Positions 50,457 to 58,930 of a stretch of 64,000 bases of DNA are shown here, in pieces; position 1 is the stretch's first letter; every line of letters begins with the position of its first letter. The stretch is from Nocardia puris. Lineage in GTDB: Bacteria > Actinomycetota > Actinomycetes > Mycobacteriales > Mycobacteriaceae. The notes below the pieces were generated by a model. It saw only the letters and a program-made list of their open reading frames with translations. It made no database searches and had not been told where the DNA came from. Position numbers and translations under genes: made by a program. Location: positions 124,001 through 188,000 of the forward strand of contig NZ_QNRE01000015.1 in NCBI RefSeq assembly GCF_003315035.1, in the 5' to 3' direction.

Positions 50457-51097
50457 GGCAGCACCACCATGTCCGGCGGTGCGGCCGCGGCCGTGGTCAC
50501 CGTGTGGTAGCCGGGGATCTCGGGCAGCAGCAGACGCCATCCATCGGCCCGCCACACGACCTGAGCGCGGTGCACGGTGACCGACTCGTCCGGGTGGCGG
50601 CTGTAGATGTCGACCTCGGCCACGTCGAGGGTGTAGCGGGCGATGCGGTATCCGAGGATCCTGGGTGCGCCGGTGGCGGGTTCGGTGATGGACACTTGTG
50701 CGCGCAGCACCGCCCAGCTGTCTCGCCCCGGCCCCTCCGCGAGCATCTGCTGCCCCACCGTCGCCCAGTCCCGGTCGTCGGCGACGGCGATCCGGACGTT
50801 GGCGTGGATGGCAGCCACGGCCGCGCCTGCGGGATTGCGGTCGAACTCGCTGGCCACCGCGCCTTCCACTCGGTGCGGTCCCTGATCGGTGATCGGCAGC
50901 TCCACGCCCTGGTACGGCCGCCAGTGCACGCCGCTGGGGGGGCGGTCGGTCGCCCAGGTGGTGCTCGACGGTCCGGCGGTGCTCGGCTCGGGGTCGCTGG
51001 CACATCCCAGCAGCGCTGCCGCGGCGATCGGTCCGGTGAACGCCAGAACCGCGATCCTGCTCGCGCGTGGGATGCGTTGTGCTCGTGAGAGTTTCAT
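50447..51097 (-). CDS. Lipoprotein of the conjugation apparatus (DUF8175-like)
   Basis: This 216-aa exported lipoprotein has a basic N-terminus, a hydrophobic h-region (VLAFTGPIAAAALLG) and the lipidated Cys at residue 32 (LLGC). The mature domain shares the VEGAVASEFDRNPAGAAVAA block with the neighbouring membrane-anchored protein. ATG 51097 follows GGAGACG. A VirB7/VirB9-like envelope role is possible by position. Confidence 0.78.
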   Translation of the reverse strand: MKLSRAQRIPRASRIAVLAFTGPIAAAALLGCASDPEPSTAGPSSTTWATDRPPSGVHWRPYQGVELPITDQGPHRVEGAVASEFDRNPAGAAVAAIHANVRIAVADDRDWATVGQQMLAEGPGRDSWAVLRAQVSITEPATGAPRILGYRIARYTLDVAEVDIYSRHPDESVTVHRAQVVWRADGWRLLLPEIPGYHTVTTAAAAPPDMVVLPWP

Positions 51098-51122
51098 GCA
51101 GATCGTCTCCGGTTTCGGTGTC

Positions 51123-51347
51123 CTAGGTCGCCAGGATCGCCACAGCGATGCCGCTGGCCGATCCGGCCAGTACCGCGGCGCTCAACGCGCCCACGAGCCC
51201 TTCGATGGCCTCGTCCCGGTACATCCGGGCCACCAGCTGTCCCCCGACCCACATCACGCGCCCGATGCACAGCAGCCACACCAGCCACAGCAGGATGCCC
51301 AGCAGTTCGATCAGCGGCGCCCGCACGTCCTCGGGTAGGCGGGTCAT
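51123..51347 (-). CDS. Small two-helix membrane protein
   Basis: This 74-aa protein has two transmembrane segments (about residues 12-34 and 50-72) separated by a short charged loop (ARMYRDEAIEG). Its size and topology resemble small channel components. The ATG overlaps the stop of the hydrolase-like gene (ATGA), and it lies 25 bp before the lipoprotein gene. Confidence 0.7.
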   Translation of the reverse strand: MTRLPEDVRAPLIELLGILLWLVWLLCIGRVMWVGGQLVARMYRDEAIEGLVGALSAAVLAGSASGIAVAILAT

Positions 51348-52105
51348 GGCCGGTCTCCGCGCCGGTCGGTGAGGTAGGCGACCTCGAGAGCGGTCAGGAC
51401 GGTATGCATCACGCGGTCGGGGTGGCTGCCTTCGACCGCGTGCCCGCCGCCGGGGATGTCGATGTGGTCGGCCCACAGAGCCTCGGCGAATCGCGCGCCG
51501 TATCCGCCGTCGACGAGGCTGTCGCACACCACCCAGGTCGGGATCTCGCGCAGCTCGCCGAGGTCGGTGGCCGACGGCGGATCCTGGGGGGCCCCGGCCG
51601 GTGGAGCTGTCGCCGCGGGGTTCAGCAGCACGAGTCCCGCGACGGCGGCGGGGTTTTCGCGGCACCGCGCCGCCGCCCACCGCTGTGCCAGGGTGCACCG
51701 GGTACCGGTGGCCACGCACACGATCGCTCCTGTCGCGTAGGTGGCGGCGGTGTCGAGGTCGGTGGGGCTCGACGCGGTGGGCAGCGCGTGTTCTCTGGCG
51801 CGGTTACAGCCGGTGCCGGGGTCGTGGCGGTGGACGGTGATCTGGGCGATGCCGCCGCCGAGACGGCTGTGCAGTCGGCTGGTTACCGGGCGCCAGGATC
51901 GCCAGTCGCCACGTTCGAGGTAGATCACAGTCGCGGGCGCGTGCGCGGCTCCCCACCGATGCACGCAGACGACCTCACCCGACGCCGAGAGCGGACCGGC
52001 GCCTGAGGCGCCAGCGCAGGGGGCTGCGGGTGTGATCGCTTGCGGTACGGTCGATTCCGCCAGCGAGGGGTCGGCGTTGCGTTCAGGGCGTGGGGTGGTG
52101 GTCAT
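51344..52105 (-). CDS. Alpha/beta-hydrolase-like protein, probably inactive
   Basis: This 253-aa protein keeps the general alpha/beta-hydrolase layout (VIYLERGDWRSW, a central strand-elbow VCVATGTRCTLAQRW, an acid-like CDSLVDGGYG and a late His in GGGHAVEGSHP). The elbow reads G-T-R-C-T rather than G-x-S-x-G, so the usual nucleophile is missing unless the Cys serves. It is coupled at both ends by ATGA overlaps to small membrane proteins of the apparatus. The role is unknown and may be structural. Confidence 0.6.
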   Translation of the reverse strand: MTTTPRPERNADPSLAESTVPQAITPAAPCAGASGAGPLSASGEVVCVHRWGAAHAPATVIYLERGDWRSWRPVTSRLHSRLGGGIAQITVHRHDPGTGCNRAREHALPTASSPTDLDTAATYATGAIVCVATGTRCTLAQRWAAARCRENPAAVAGLVLLNPAATAPPAGAPQDPPSATDLGELREIPTWVVCDSLVDGGYGARFAEALWADHIDIPGGGHAVEGSHPDRVMHTVLTALEVAYLTDRRGDRP

Positions 52106-52425
52106 GAGGTCGCCACCACTTCGCCCATGATGCGCGCCGCCATCGTCGCGGCGACCCCGCCGATAATGGCGGCCCCCACAATTTTCGGGCTTTCCAGGGC
52201 GCCGCCGTGGAATTTCTCCCATCCGAACCGGCCGCCGCCGTAGATGATGGCCGCGATGCCGGCCAGGTTGACCAGGAACCGGAGCCAGTTCACGACCAGG
52301 ATCAGCTTGTCCGATCCCGGCGGGGATACCGGGACGATCTGGCCGGGGTCGATGTCGTCCGGTGCTTGGGCGAGCAGGGTCAGCGTCTCGCTCGCCGCAC
52401 TGGCCACCATGGTTGTCACTGTCAT
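52102..52425 (-). CDS. Small two-helix membrane protein, pilin/VirB2-like candidate
   Basis: This 107-aa protein has an N-terminal Ala/Thr-rich part, a hydrophobic segment (ILVVNWLRFLVNLAGIAAIIY, about residues 42-62), a basic loop (GGGRFGWEKFHGG) and a second hydrophobic segment (IVGAAIIGGVAATMAARIM). The two-helix hairpin with a positively charged loop is the VirB2/TrbC pilin pattern. It overlaps both neighbours as ATGA. The assignment is by topology only. Confidence 0.65.
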   Translation of the reverse strand: MTVTTMVASAASETLTLLAQAPDDIDPGQIVPVSPPGSDKLILVVNWLRFLVNLAGIAAIIYGGGRFGWEKFHGGALESPKIVGAAIIGGVAATMAARIMGEVVATS

Positions 52426-53078
52426 GACGGACTCTCCGAAATATGCTGTTGTGCAGAGGATTTGCGTGAGTGGGCCAGCCGGTCGACGATGTCGGCGCCG
52501 GCGCGTCCGACATCGGCGGGGACTGCGGCGCGCAGACTCGCCCGCCGGCGTGGGGGTGGGGGGTCGCCGGGGCGGAATTGGGCCAGTTCGTGTGGTTCCA
52601 GGGCGAGGTGGTCGTGCCAGCCGATGTCGTAGACGCACTCGGCCAGCTCGGTCACCGTGGCGCGGTATCGGCGGACCGGCGCGGGCACCCGGCCGGGGCG
52701 CAGTGGCATCAGGACCAGGCCGATGACCACGACACCGTCGGGGGCCAGTCCCGCGTGCCACTCCCGCAGCCGGTCGGCCGCGGCGATCATTCCGGCCATG
52801 CACACCCGGGCCACGATGATCACCCGCTGGGTGGTGCGCGCGGAGCCGGGCCAGCTCAGACCGGCGTCGGCGGCCGGTGCCCACCAGCGCGCCAGGGTGG
52901 TGGCGCCGGCGCCGCCGTGCGCGCCCATCACCGCCCACAGCGGCGGGTAGGCCCCGGTGGTCGGCAGTGGTTCCTCTCGTACCGCGGCCCGGCGCGTCGG
53001 CGGTGGCGGTTCGATGTCGAGGTCGGTATGCGGGATCGGTCCGCGATGTGTGCTCACCAGATGCAGCGCGGCACTCAT
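52422..53078 (-). CDS. DUF6668-like P-loop-like protein lacking the Walker lysine
   Basis: This 218-aa cytosolic protein has MGAHGGAGATTLARWW at about residues 51-66, which matches the MinD/ParA-type P-loop (KGGxGKTT) except that Ala stands where Lys is expected. A second strand reads VIIVARVCMAGM. I associate this pattern with the actinobacterial DUF6668 family found next to conjugation genes. Nucleotide binding is doubtful. Its TGA overlaps the next ATG. Confidence 0.68.
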   Translation of the reverse strand: MSAALHLVSTHRGPIPHTDLDIEPPPPTRRAAVREEPLPTTGAYPPLWAVMGAHGGAGATTLARWWAPAADAGLSWPGSARTTQRVIIVARVCMAGMIAAADRLREWHAGLAPDGVVVIGLVLMPLRPGRVPAPVRRYRATVTELAECVYDIGWHDHLALEPHELAQFRPGDPPPPRRRASLRAAVPADVGRAGADIVDRLAHSRKSSAQQHISESPS

Positions 53079-53085
53079 GTCTGGC

Positions 53086-53802
53086 TCACCGCCCCTGGAT
53101 ATTGGTGATCAGGGTCCGCCGCGCCGCGTCGTCGGCGCGGCCGTTGACCAGTTGCAGGTAGTCGGCTCGCCGCCCATCGGGACGCAGTTCGACGAGGTGG
53201 ACTTCGGCGGCGGTCGAGGTGATCGGTGTGATCCCGACGCAGTGCTCGGTTCCGGTGGGCACCGCGGTGATCGCCGCGGCCAGCGCGGCCGGGTCCAGTC
53301 CGGCCTCGGGCGCGACGACCGCCAGCGCCGCCGCCGTGTCGCGGCGCGCGTAGTAGGCGTATTGGAACGCCGCGATCGCGGCGGTCAGATCGGTTCCGTC
53401 GCTGTCGCTGTCGGTGACGGTCGCGTCCTCGACCCCGAGGCAGGCCGCCGGTTCGGCTACCACAGGGGCGCTGGTGGACGGTGCTGTCGGGTCAGCAGTC
53501 TCCACGGCCGGTCCGGTGGAGACCTCAGGGCCGGATGCGGTCGCGCTCAGGGCCGCGACGGTCGCCGCGGCCACCACCAGGACCGCGCACACCATGCCCG
53601 CGACGGCGGCCACCCGGCGCCCGGGCCGCAGATGTGACGATGTGGCCGCGGCTCGCGCAGGCAGGGTAGGGGTGATCGAGCGGGCGGTGGTGACCCACTG
53701 CCAGGCCTCGTCGTCCGAGCCGCGATCGCCGGGCGCGGTCGTCGGCGGAGCCGGATGTTCGGTTCCGGCGAGCCATTGCCAGCCCTGCTCGTCGTCGCTC
53801 AT
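53086..53802 (-). CDS. Membrane-anchored NTF2-like (VirB8-like) protein
   Basis: This 238-aa protein has a 64-residue cytosolic N-terminus with a repeated motif (GWQWLAGTEHP and AWQWVTTARS), one transmembrane helix (AAVAGMVCAVLVVAAATVAAL, about 64-84) and an extracytoplasmic domain with AFQYAYYARRDTAAALAVV typical of NTF2-like folds. ATG 53802 has the best Shine-Dalgarno of the region (AAGGAGGTG, seven bases upstream). It probably belongs to the envelope part of the transfer channel. Confidence 0.72.
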   Translation of the reverse strand: MSDDEQGWQWLAGTEHPAPPTTAPGDRGSDDEAWQWVTTARSITPTLPARAAATSSHLRPGRRVAAVAGMVCAVLVVAAATVAALSATASGPEVSTGPAVETADPTAPSTSAPVVAEPAACLGVEDATVTDSDSDGTDLTAAIAAFQYAYYARRDTAAALAVVAPEAGLDPAALAAAITAVPTGTEHCVGITPITSTAAEVHLVELRPDGRRADYLQLVNGRADDAARRTLITNIQGR

Positions 53803-53842
53803 GTGCTGTCACCTCCTTCGTGTGTGGTCAGATGGGTTGGGG

Positions 53843-53929
53843 CCCTTCGGGTGACGCGTCAGGGACGAGGTCAGCCAGCACAGCAAGGGGTAAGGGTGTG
53901 CCGACAGATGGCGCGCGCCACCCGAAGGG
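53843..53929. repeat. Inverted repeat between two operon genes
   Basis: CCCTTCGGGTG (53843-53853) is repeated perfectly in inverted form (CACCCGAAGGG, 53919-53929), separated by 65 bases and immediately after the stop of the cutinase-like gene. It could form a long stem upstream of the strong ribosome site at 53810, acting as an mRNA processing, stability or attenuation structure. There is no T-run, so it is not a classical terminator. Confidence 0.6.
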
Positions 53930-53930
53930 G

Positions 53931-55553
53931 TCACGGTCCGGCGGTGCCGGAGGGGACGGTTGTCCCCGCCGGTGGCACGCCGGATGGTTTCGGTGCGCTC
54001 GTAGGCGCGGTCGTCCCCGGGTCGGGACGAGCGGGTGTCGTCGTGCTGTCGCTCGGCTCGGTGGGCGCGGCGCCCGGTGTGGAGACCGAGGGTCGGGTCG
54101 TGGCCGAGGGCCGGGTGGTGGGTTTTGGCGTCGCGGTGGTGGGGGTGCTGGCGGCGAGGTCGTCGGTGGCGGCGCGCAGCCAGCGGGTCACCGTGGCCAG
54201 GGTGGAGTCCCCGGCAGGGGTTGCCGGGGTGCGGCGGTAGGCGCCGGTGCGGCCTGTCGTGTCGCTGTAGCGGGCGGCCCCGGCGAGTTGGTAGAGCTCG
54301 TCTGGATCGGTGACGGTGCTGGTGATCGCGGTGAACGCCTGGTTGATCCAGCGCGAGGCGGTCTGTGGTGGCACCAGTTCGGCGACGGCGCCGGCCAGTT
54401 TCATCCCCAGCGCGGCGAGGGCCGCCCAGGGGCTGGTCATGCCGACGGTGGCCAGTTCGGCGACGGTGGCCGGGGTGAACACCTTGCGTGCCACCGCGAT
54501 CACCGCGTGGATGCCGATGCCGCCGAGTTTGAGCAGCGCCGCGATCGCGTCGTGCCCGTCCGGGGCGGGAGCATCCGGCGCGGAGGCCTCCACCAGCCGC
54601 TGCCCGAGGCTGGCTTGGGGGCGGTAGGACAGGGTGTCCAGGGTGGTGCCGTGCAGGTCCTCGTTGATCACCGTGGTCGCGGTACGAAACGCGGTCCTGG
54701 TCAGCGCTTGTGCGATGGTGCCGATGGCGGCGATCGGATCGCCCAGACTCGAGCGTGCCGCCAGGTTGGCGACGGTGGCGGCCAGTGGGGAGTCCGCGGG
54801 GGTGTCGCACGTCGCGTCCCCCGCCGCGCACCAGTCGGCGACTCGGCCGGTCAACGCGCCGTACTCGGTGGGGGCCGCCGACTCGGAGTGCGCGGTGATC
54901 CCCCCTCCGGCCGGGGCGGATGCCAGGACCTCGACGGCGCCGACATGGGCACCGTCGGTGCCCGGCACCGCGTCGGGCGTGCGTGCGCCCGGCCGTCCGG
55001 GGAGCACCGGGGTGCCCGGCGCACGGTTCGGGTTGGCCAGCAACGCGATCGCCGCGATCCGGTCAGCGGGGATGCGGGAGTTTCCCGCGCCGATGTCGCG
55101 GGCCCACCACTGCACCGGGACGGCGCCGTGGGCGTATCCCACCGCGGCCAGCCGGGTCTCGGGGCAGCGCTGCAGGATCCCAATCGCCGTCTGCTCCAGC
55201 CGCTCCCGCGCGGCTGCGGTGGCCTGGGCATAGGGTGCCCGCGTGCCGTCCTCGTCATAGCCGTAGGGCAGATAGGTCCGCGCCACCCGCTCACCGCCGG
55301 CGGCGAGAGGACCGAGAACCACCCCGAGGACGCCGGTGTCCACCCCGACCGCGGCCTCACGCGAGGATTCGTCGGTGCCCTGCACCCCGATCACGGACAG
55401 GACCGGGCACGTAGCGCCCAGCGGCGCCACAACGCCCGGCGCCGCGCTCGCGTTGGCGGCCGCCCCCACCAGCGTCGCCGCGGCCAGGATCGCCGCCACC
55501 GCACGCAGCAAGAGAGTGGCGACTCTCGCTGGATGAATCATTGTGTCGTGCAT
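53931..55553 (-). CDS. Exported cutinase-like protein with Ser-to-Ala nucleophile
   Basis: This 540-aa secreted protein has a signal peptide (about residues 12-38) followed by an alpha/beta-hydrolase cutinase domain (CPVLSVIGVQGTDESS, RIAAIALLANPNR, ALTGRVADWCAAGD). The elbow that should read G-Y-S-x-G is GYAHG: residue 141 is Ala (codon GCC), so the catalytic nucleophile is missing. A second helical region and a long Thr/Pro-rich tail (about 460-540) follow, typical of a wall-spanning stalk. A close homologue two genes upstream (56679-57920) keeps the serine. A binding or structural role is more likely than catalysis. Confidence 0.83.
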   Translation of the reverse strand: MHDTMIHPARVATLLLRAVAAILAAATLVGAAANASAAPGVVAPLGATCPVLSVIGVQGTDESSREAAVGVDTGVLGVVLGPLAAGGERVARTYLPYGYDEDGTRAPYAQATAAARERLEQTAIGILQRCPETRLAAVGYAHGAVPVQWWARDIGAGNSRIPADRIAAIALLANPNRAPGTPVLPGRPGARTPDAVPGTDGAHVGAVEVLASAPAGGGITAHSESAAPTEYGALTGRVADWCAAGDATCDTPADSPLAATVANLAARSSLGDPIAAIGTIAQALTRTAFRTATTVINEDLHGTTLDTLSYRPQASLGQRLVEASAPDAPAPDGHDAIAALLKLGGIGIHAVIAVARKVFTPATVAELATVGMTSPWAALAALGMKLAGAVAELVPPQTASRWINQAFTAITSTVTDPDELYQLAGAARYSDTTGRTGAYRRTPATPAGDSTLATVTRWLRAATDDLAASTPTTATPKPTTRPSATTRPSVSTPGAAPTEPSDSTTTPARPDPGTTAPTSAPKPSGVPPAGTTVPSGTAGP

Positions 55554-55587
55554 CGCTTTTCGTGTCTTTCGCGTCGTGCGGGGCGGT

Positions 55588-56682
55588 TCAGGTGCTCGTG
55601 GGTGCCTGATGCAGGAATCGATCCAGGTGGGCCAGCGCCTCGGCGCGGCCGAGGACGGCGGCGCGGCCGTGGCCGCTCGGGTACTCCCGCCATATCGGCT
55701 CAACACCGCGCATCCGGTAGGCGCGCACCAGGCCGCGGGCTTGATCGGCCGGCACCACCTGGTCGTCGACGCCGTGGTAGAGATGCACCGGCACGCGCGG
55801 GAGTTCCTCGCGCGCCATCCGTTCGGAGGCCAGCACGAATCCCCACATCTGGTCGGTCCACGGGTCGCCGCTGATGCACCAATACGACAGCGGCGCAGCG
55901 AATTTCGCGCGGATCTCCTCGACGCTCAGGACAGCGGCGTCCTCGAAGGCGCTGTAGCCGGGCGCCGAGAGCACATGGCGCAGCGGGATGTGGCTGTAGG
56001 CGCGCGACAGGCCGATCATGGCCGCGACCGCCAGTCCCGACCACGGGCCCTGGGAGTGCGAGCGGGCCAGTGCGGCCAGATCGGCCACCACCGCGCCCGC
56101 GGCGATCCCGCGCAGGTCGATCTCAGGGGCGTAGCGCGGCTGGTGTTCGGCCACCGCCACCGCGGTGCGGCCACCGTCGGCGTAACCCCAGGCAAGCGCG
56201 GGCAGCGCCGGCCAGGCGACGTCGGGGAGGCGTTCCAGCGTTCGCACCGCGTCCAGCGCGGCGCGTGCGCCGGACAGGCGCGCCGGGAACCGGGCGGGCC
56301 CGAGCCCGCGTAACCCCATGCCGTGCCCGTCGGGCACGACCACGACCCAGCCGCGTACCAGTGCCGCGCCGATCTCCTCCGTGCTGGCCGAGGTGCCCGC
56401 CGCCAGCCGCTGCGACGGCGCATTGCCGGCGCCGCCCAGGCCGTGGAACGGTGGGAGGTATACCAGTGCGGCGGAGGGGGATTCGGTGTGCTCGGGGGCG
56501 ATCACGATGGCCGACGCCGCGATCGGTGCGTTGAACGCGCTGCGGGAGGCGTAGACGATCTGCCAGGCCTGCCCGGCCGCGCCGTCGAGCTGCGGGACCC
56601 CGACCCGTCGCCGGCGCAGGACACTGCCCGGCGGTGTGACCGTGTCCACGATCAGTCCCTGGTAGAACAGGTCGACGCTCAT
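55588..56682 (-). CDS. Secretory-lipase-like protein with Ser-to-Ala nucleophile
   Basis: This 364-aa alpha/beta hydrolase of the LIP (secretory lipase) type has an oxyanion/cap region PPFHGLGGAG, VPDGHGMGLRG and the elbow WGYADGG at about residue 168, where family members have G-Y-S-x-G-G. The codon is GCC (Ala). The acid (GVDDQVVP) and His (YPSGHGRA) are retained. No clear signal peptide is visible at the chosen start, ATG 56682, which overlaps the upstream stop (ATGA). It is probably catalytically dead, like its downstream neighbour. Confidence 0.82.
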   Translation of the reverse strand: MSVDLFYQGLIVDTVTPPGSVLRRRRVGVPQLDGAAGQAWQIVYASRSAFNAPIAASAIVIAPEHTESPSAALVYLPPFHGLGGAGNAPSQRLAAGTSASTEEIGAALVRGWVVVVPDGHGMGLRGLGPARFPARLSGARAALDAVRTLERLPDVAWPALPALAWGYADGGRTAVAVAEHQPRYAPEIDLRGIAAGAVVADLAALARSHSQGPWSGLAVAAMIGLSRAYSHIPLRHVLSAPGYSAFEDAAVLSVEEIRAKFAAPLSYWCISGDPWTDQMWGFVLASERMAREELPRVPVHLYHGVDDQVVPADQARGLVRAYRMRGVEPIWREYPSGHGRAAVLGRAEALAHLDRFLHQAPTST

Positions 56683-57920
56683 CGCCCGGCTCCCGACGCG
56701 TCGGTAGCCAGCGCGATCAGCCACGCGATACCCGAGTCCAGTTGCCCGTGCGCGGCGTAGTTGTTGTGCCTGGCGACGGTGTCGAGGTAGCGGGCCCAGA
56801 CCAGCGGATTGACCAGGTCGGCGTTGTCCGCGGTGAACACCGACCAGGCGGCGGCGAGCTGGCCGACGAGTTTGCCCAGTTCGAGGGGATTCGCCGCGAT
56901 CGTCGCGGTGATGTGGCCCCATCGTGCCGCCGCCACACCGGGGTCGGTCGCCGTCGTGCGTGGGTCGGCGGACTCGATGAGTCGCTGCGCCAGTGTCGCC
57001 GTCGGCGCGTAGTCCACGACGGCGGGACCGACGTGGAAGTCGTTGGCCACGATCGTGTTCCACGCCCTGCCGAACGCGCCGGACAGCCCGGCGTTGATCG
57101 AGGTGAGCGCGGCCAGCGGGTTGGTCAGGTCGGCTTGGGCGCCGATGATCGCGGCGAATCGCAGCAGTGCGGCGCGCTCCGGCGCCGAGCAGGCCAGGTC
57201 TCCGTCGGTGCAGATATCGGCGACTCGACCGGTCAGCGCGCCGTAGTCGGCGGCCCCGGCGATCCCGCCACCCGCGGCCGCGGGGTTGGCGATCCGCACT
57301 CCGGCCACGGCCGCGCCGCTGGTCCCCGGCGCCGGGTCGGGCGTGAGCTGGCCGGGGCGCCCGGCAAGCACCGAAGCCCCCTGTACTCGATCGGGGTTCG
57401 AGTACAGCGCGATACCGGCGATCTTGTCGGCCGAAACCGGTCCCACACCGGCGCCGACGTCGCGTGCAAATCCTGAAACTGCCTGCGCACCTTGGGAATG
57501 TCCGGCAGCAGCGATCATCGTCGACGGGCATGTGGCGGATATCTCGACCACCGCGGCGTCCAGTTTGCGGCGGGCGTCGGTGACCGTGACGACGTAGGGG
57601 TCGGCTGCGCCACCCGGGACGATCCCGCCGAAGCCCGCACCGTAGGCGATGTAGCTGCGCTGCATCAGATGGGGCACTGCGGTGACCGCCGGGCCGATCA
57701 GCGCGCCCATCACTCCGATGTCGACGAGCGGGTCGGCGTTCGGCGAGCTCTGGCCGGTGCCCTGCACGCCCAGCACATACAGTGCCGGGCAGCCCGGTCC
57801 GATCGGCACCGACGACGCCGGCGGCGCGCCGATGCCGGCGCTGGCGGCCGCGCTGAGGCAGACCGTGGCGGTGACCGCGGCGATGTGCACGCCACGGCCG
57901 GCCCGGGTGGTCGCCGTCAT
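56679..57920 (-). CDS. Exported cutinase-family protein with intact nucleophile motif
   Basis: This 413-aa protein has an N-terminal signal peptide (about residues 8-32) and a cutinase domain (CPALYVLGVQGTGQSS, KIAGIALYSNPDR, ALTGRVADICTDGD) with the serine elbow AGHSQG (Ser about 142). It aligns along its length with the downstream 540-aa homologue but keeps the catalytic Ser. It may be an esterase acting on cell-envelope lipids of mycolate-containing hosts. ATG 57920 overlaps the upstream stop. Confidence 0.85.
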   Translation of the reverse strand: MTATTRAGRGVHIAAVTATVCLSAAASAGIGAPPASSVPIGPGCPALYVLGVQGTGQSSPNADPLVDIGVMGALIGPAVTAVPHLMQRSYIAYGAGFGGIVPGGAADPYVVTVTDARRKLDAAVVEISATCPSTMIAAAGHSQGAQAVSGFARDVGAGVGPVSADKIAGIALYSNPDRVQGASVLAGRPGQLTPDPAPGTSGAAVAGVRIANPAAAGGGIAGAADYGALTGRVADICTDGDLACSAPERAALLRFAAIIGAQADLTNPLAALTSINAGLSGAFGRAWNTIVANDFHVGPAVVDYAPTATLAQRLIESADPRTTATDPGVAAARWGHITATIAANPLELGKLVGQLAAAWSVFTADNADLVNPLVWARYLDTVARHNNYAAHGQLDSGIAWLIALATDASGAGR

Positions 57921-58849
57921 TGGCCCACCCCCACACCGGCGCCGAACCCGGCGCCGACCGTGCCACCGGCGACCGCCCCGACCGCCGCAGCCGGTACGCC
58001 CGCGACCGCGGCTCCCGCGGCGGCGCCGGCCGCGGCTCCGAGCGCCGTTCCGGCGATCCCGCTGGTCACCGTGCCGATCACCGGGACCGGCACCACGGTG
58101 CCCAGTGCGGCTCCGGCGATTCCGCCGATCGTGCCGCCGATCAGTCCGCCGACGACCGCGCCCGCCGCGGCGGCCGGTGCGCCGAGCACCGTCGCCCCGG
58201 CCGCGCCACCGATACCCGCTCCGGCCAGCGTCGCGCCCGACACCCGATCCGAGCGCCCCGCCGGGATCCCGACCGAGTCCAGTGCTGTGGCGACCTGCGC
58301 CTCCAGCCCGGCTGCCGTGTCGTTGATCAGGTCCCGGCACTGCGGCGGCAACCACGGCGGAGTATCGGCCTCCCACTGCCCGATCCGGATCTTGTCCGGC
58401 GGCGCTTCGATCGGCGCGACCGGTGCGACCGGCTCCGGAAGGTGCAGTTCCTCGATCCGGATCGGCGGTGCCGGCACATCCATCGGCGGCGCCGGCCGCG
58501 ACGGTGCCGCGTTGCGCACTTCCGGCGGCTGACTGTAGTACACCGGCGGATCCGGCTGCGGCGCAGCAGGTTCCGGCTCGGGAGCGGGTGCGGGAGGGGG
58601 CGGAGGCGCTGCCGTCCCGGGCTGCGGCGGGGCGGTCACGCCGGGCTGCTCGGCGATCGCGCCGGCGGGGGCAGCGGCGTGCGCCGCCCCGGCCGACAGG
58701 ATCACCACCACCGGCACCGCACCGGCGAGCAACACTCGGCAACCACGCCGCACACCCGCACCCACCCGATTCCGGCCACGGTCCGCACAACCGGCCCGAA
58801 AAGGCGAGTTCCCGGCAACACCGTCACCGGCCAATTTGTTTTTCCGCAT
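57917..58849 (-). CDS. Exported Pro-rich protein with glycine-zipper domain
   Basis: This 310-aa protein has a basic N-terminus, a hydrophobic export segment (LLAGAVPVVVILSAGAAHA, ending near residue 60), a Pro-rich spacer (PPPPPAPAPEPEPAAP), a short folded part with one Cys (PPQCRDLINDTAAG) and a C-terminal 100-residue Gly/Ala zipper (GAAAGAAAGAAVAG, VVGGLIGGTIGGIAGAALG). The zipper could insert in or cross a membrane as a helical bundle. ATG 58849 is chosen over TTG 58867. It probably forms part of the outer, mating-surface layer. Confidence 0.72.
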   Translation of the reverse strand: MRKNKLAGDGVAGNSPFRAGCADRGRNRVGAGVRRGCRVLLAGAVPVVVILSAGAAHAAAPAGAIAEQPGVTAPPQPGTAAPPPPPAPAPEPEPAAPQPDPPVYYSQPPEVRNAAPSRPAPPMDVPAPPIRIEELHLPEPVAPVAPIEAPPDKIRIGQWEADTPPWLPPQCRDLINDTAAGLEAQVATALDSVGIPAGRSDRVSGATLAGAGIGGAAGATVLGAPAAAAGAVVGGLIGGTIGGIAGAALGTVVPVPVIGTVTSGIAGTALGAAAGAAAGAAVAGVPAAAVGAVAGGTVGAGFGAGVGVGQ

Positions 58850-58930
58850 GCCAAATAGACCCTTCAACGAAGGTTGGGAATAACACAGGGAATAGATCGA
58901 ATAATTCGACGGGCGCCATCTCGCCCGCGC

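Noticed and set aside
53820..55874. 684-codon plus-strand frame
   Set aside because: Antisense of the signal-peptide-bearing cutinase-like gene; Arg/Gly-rich low-complexity translation.
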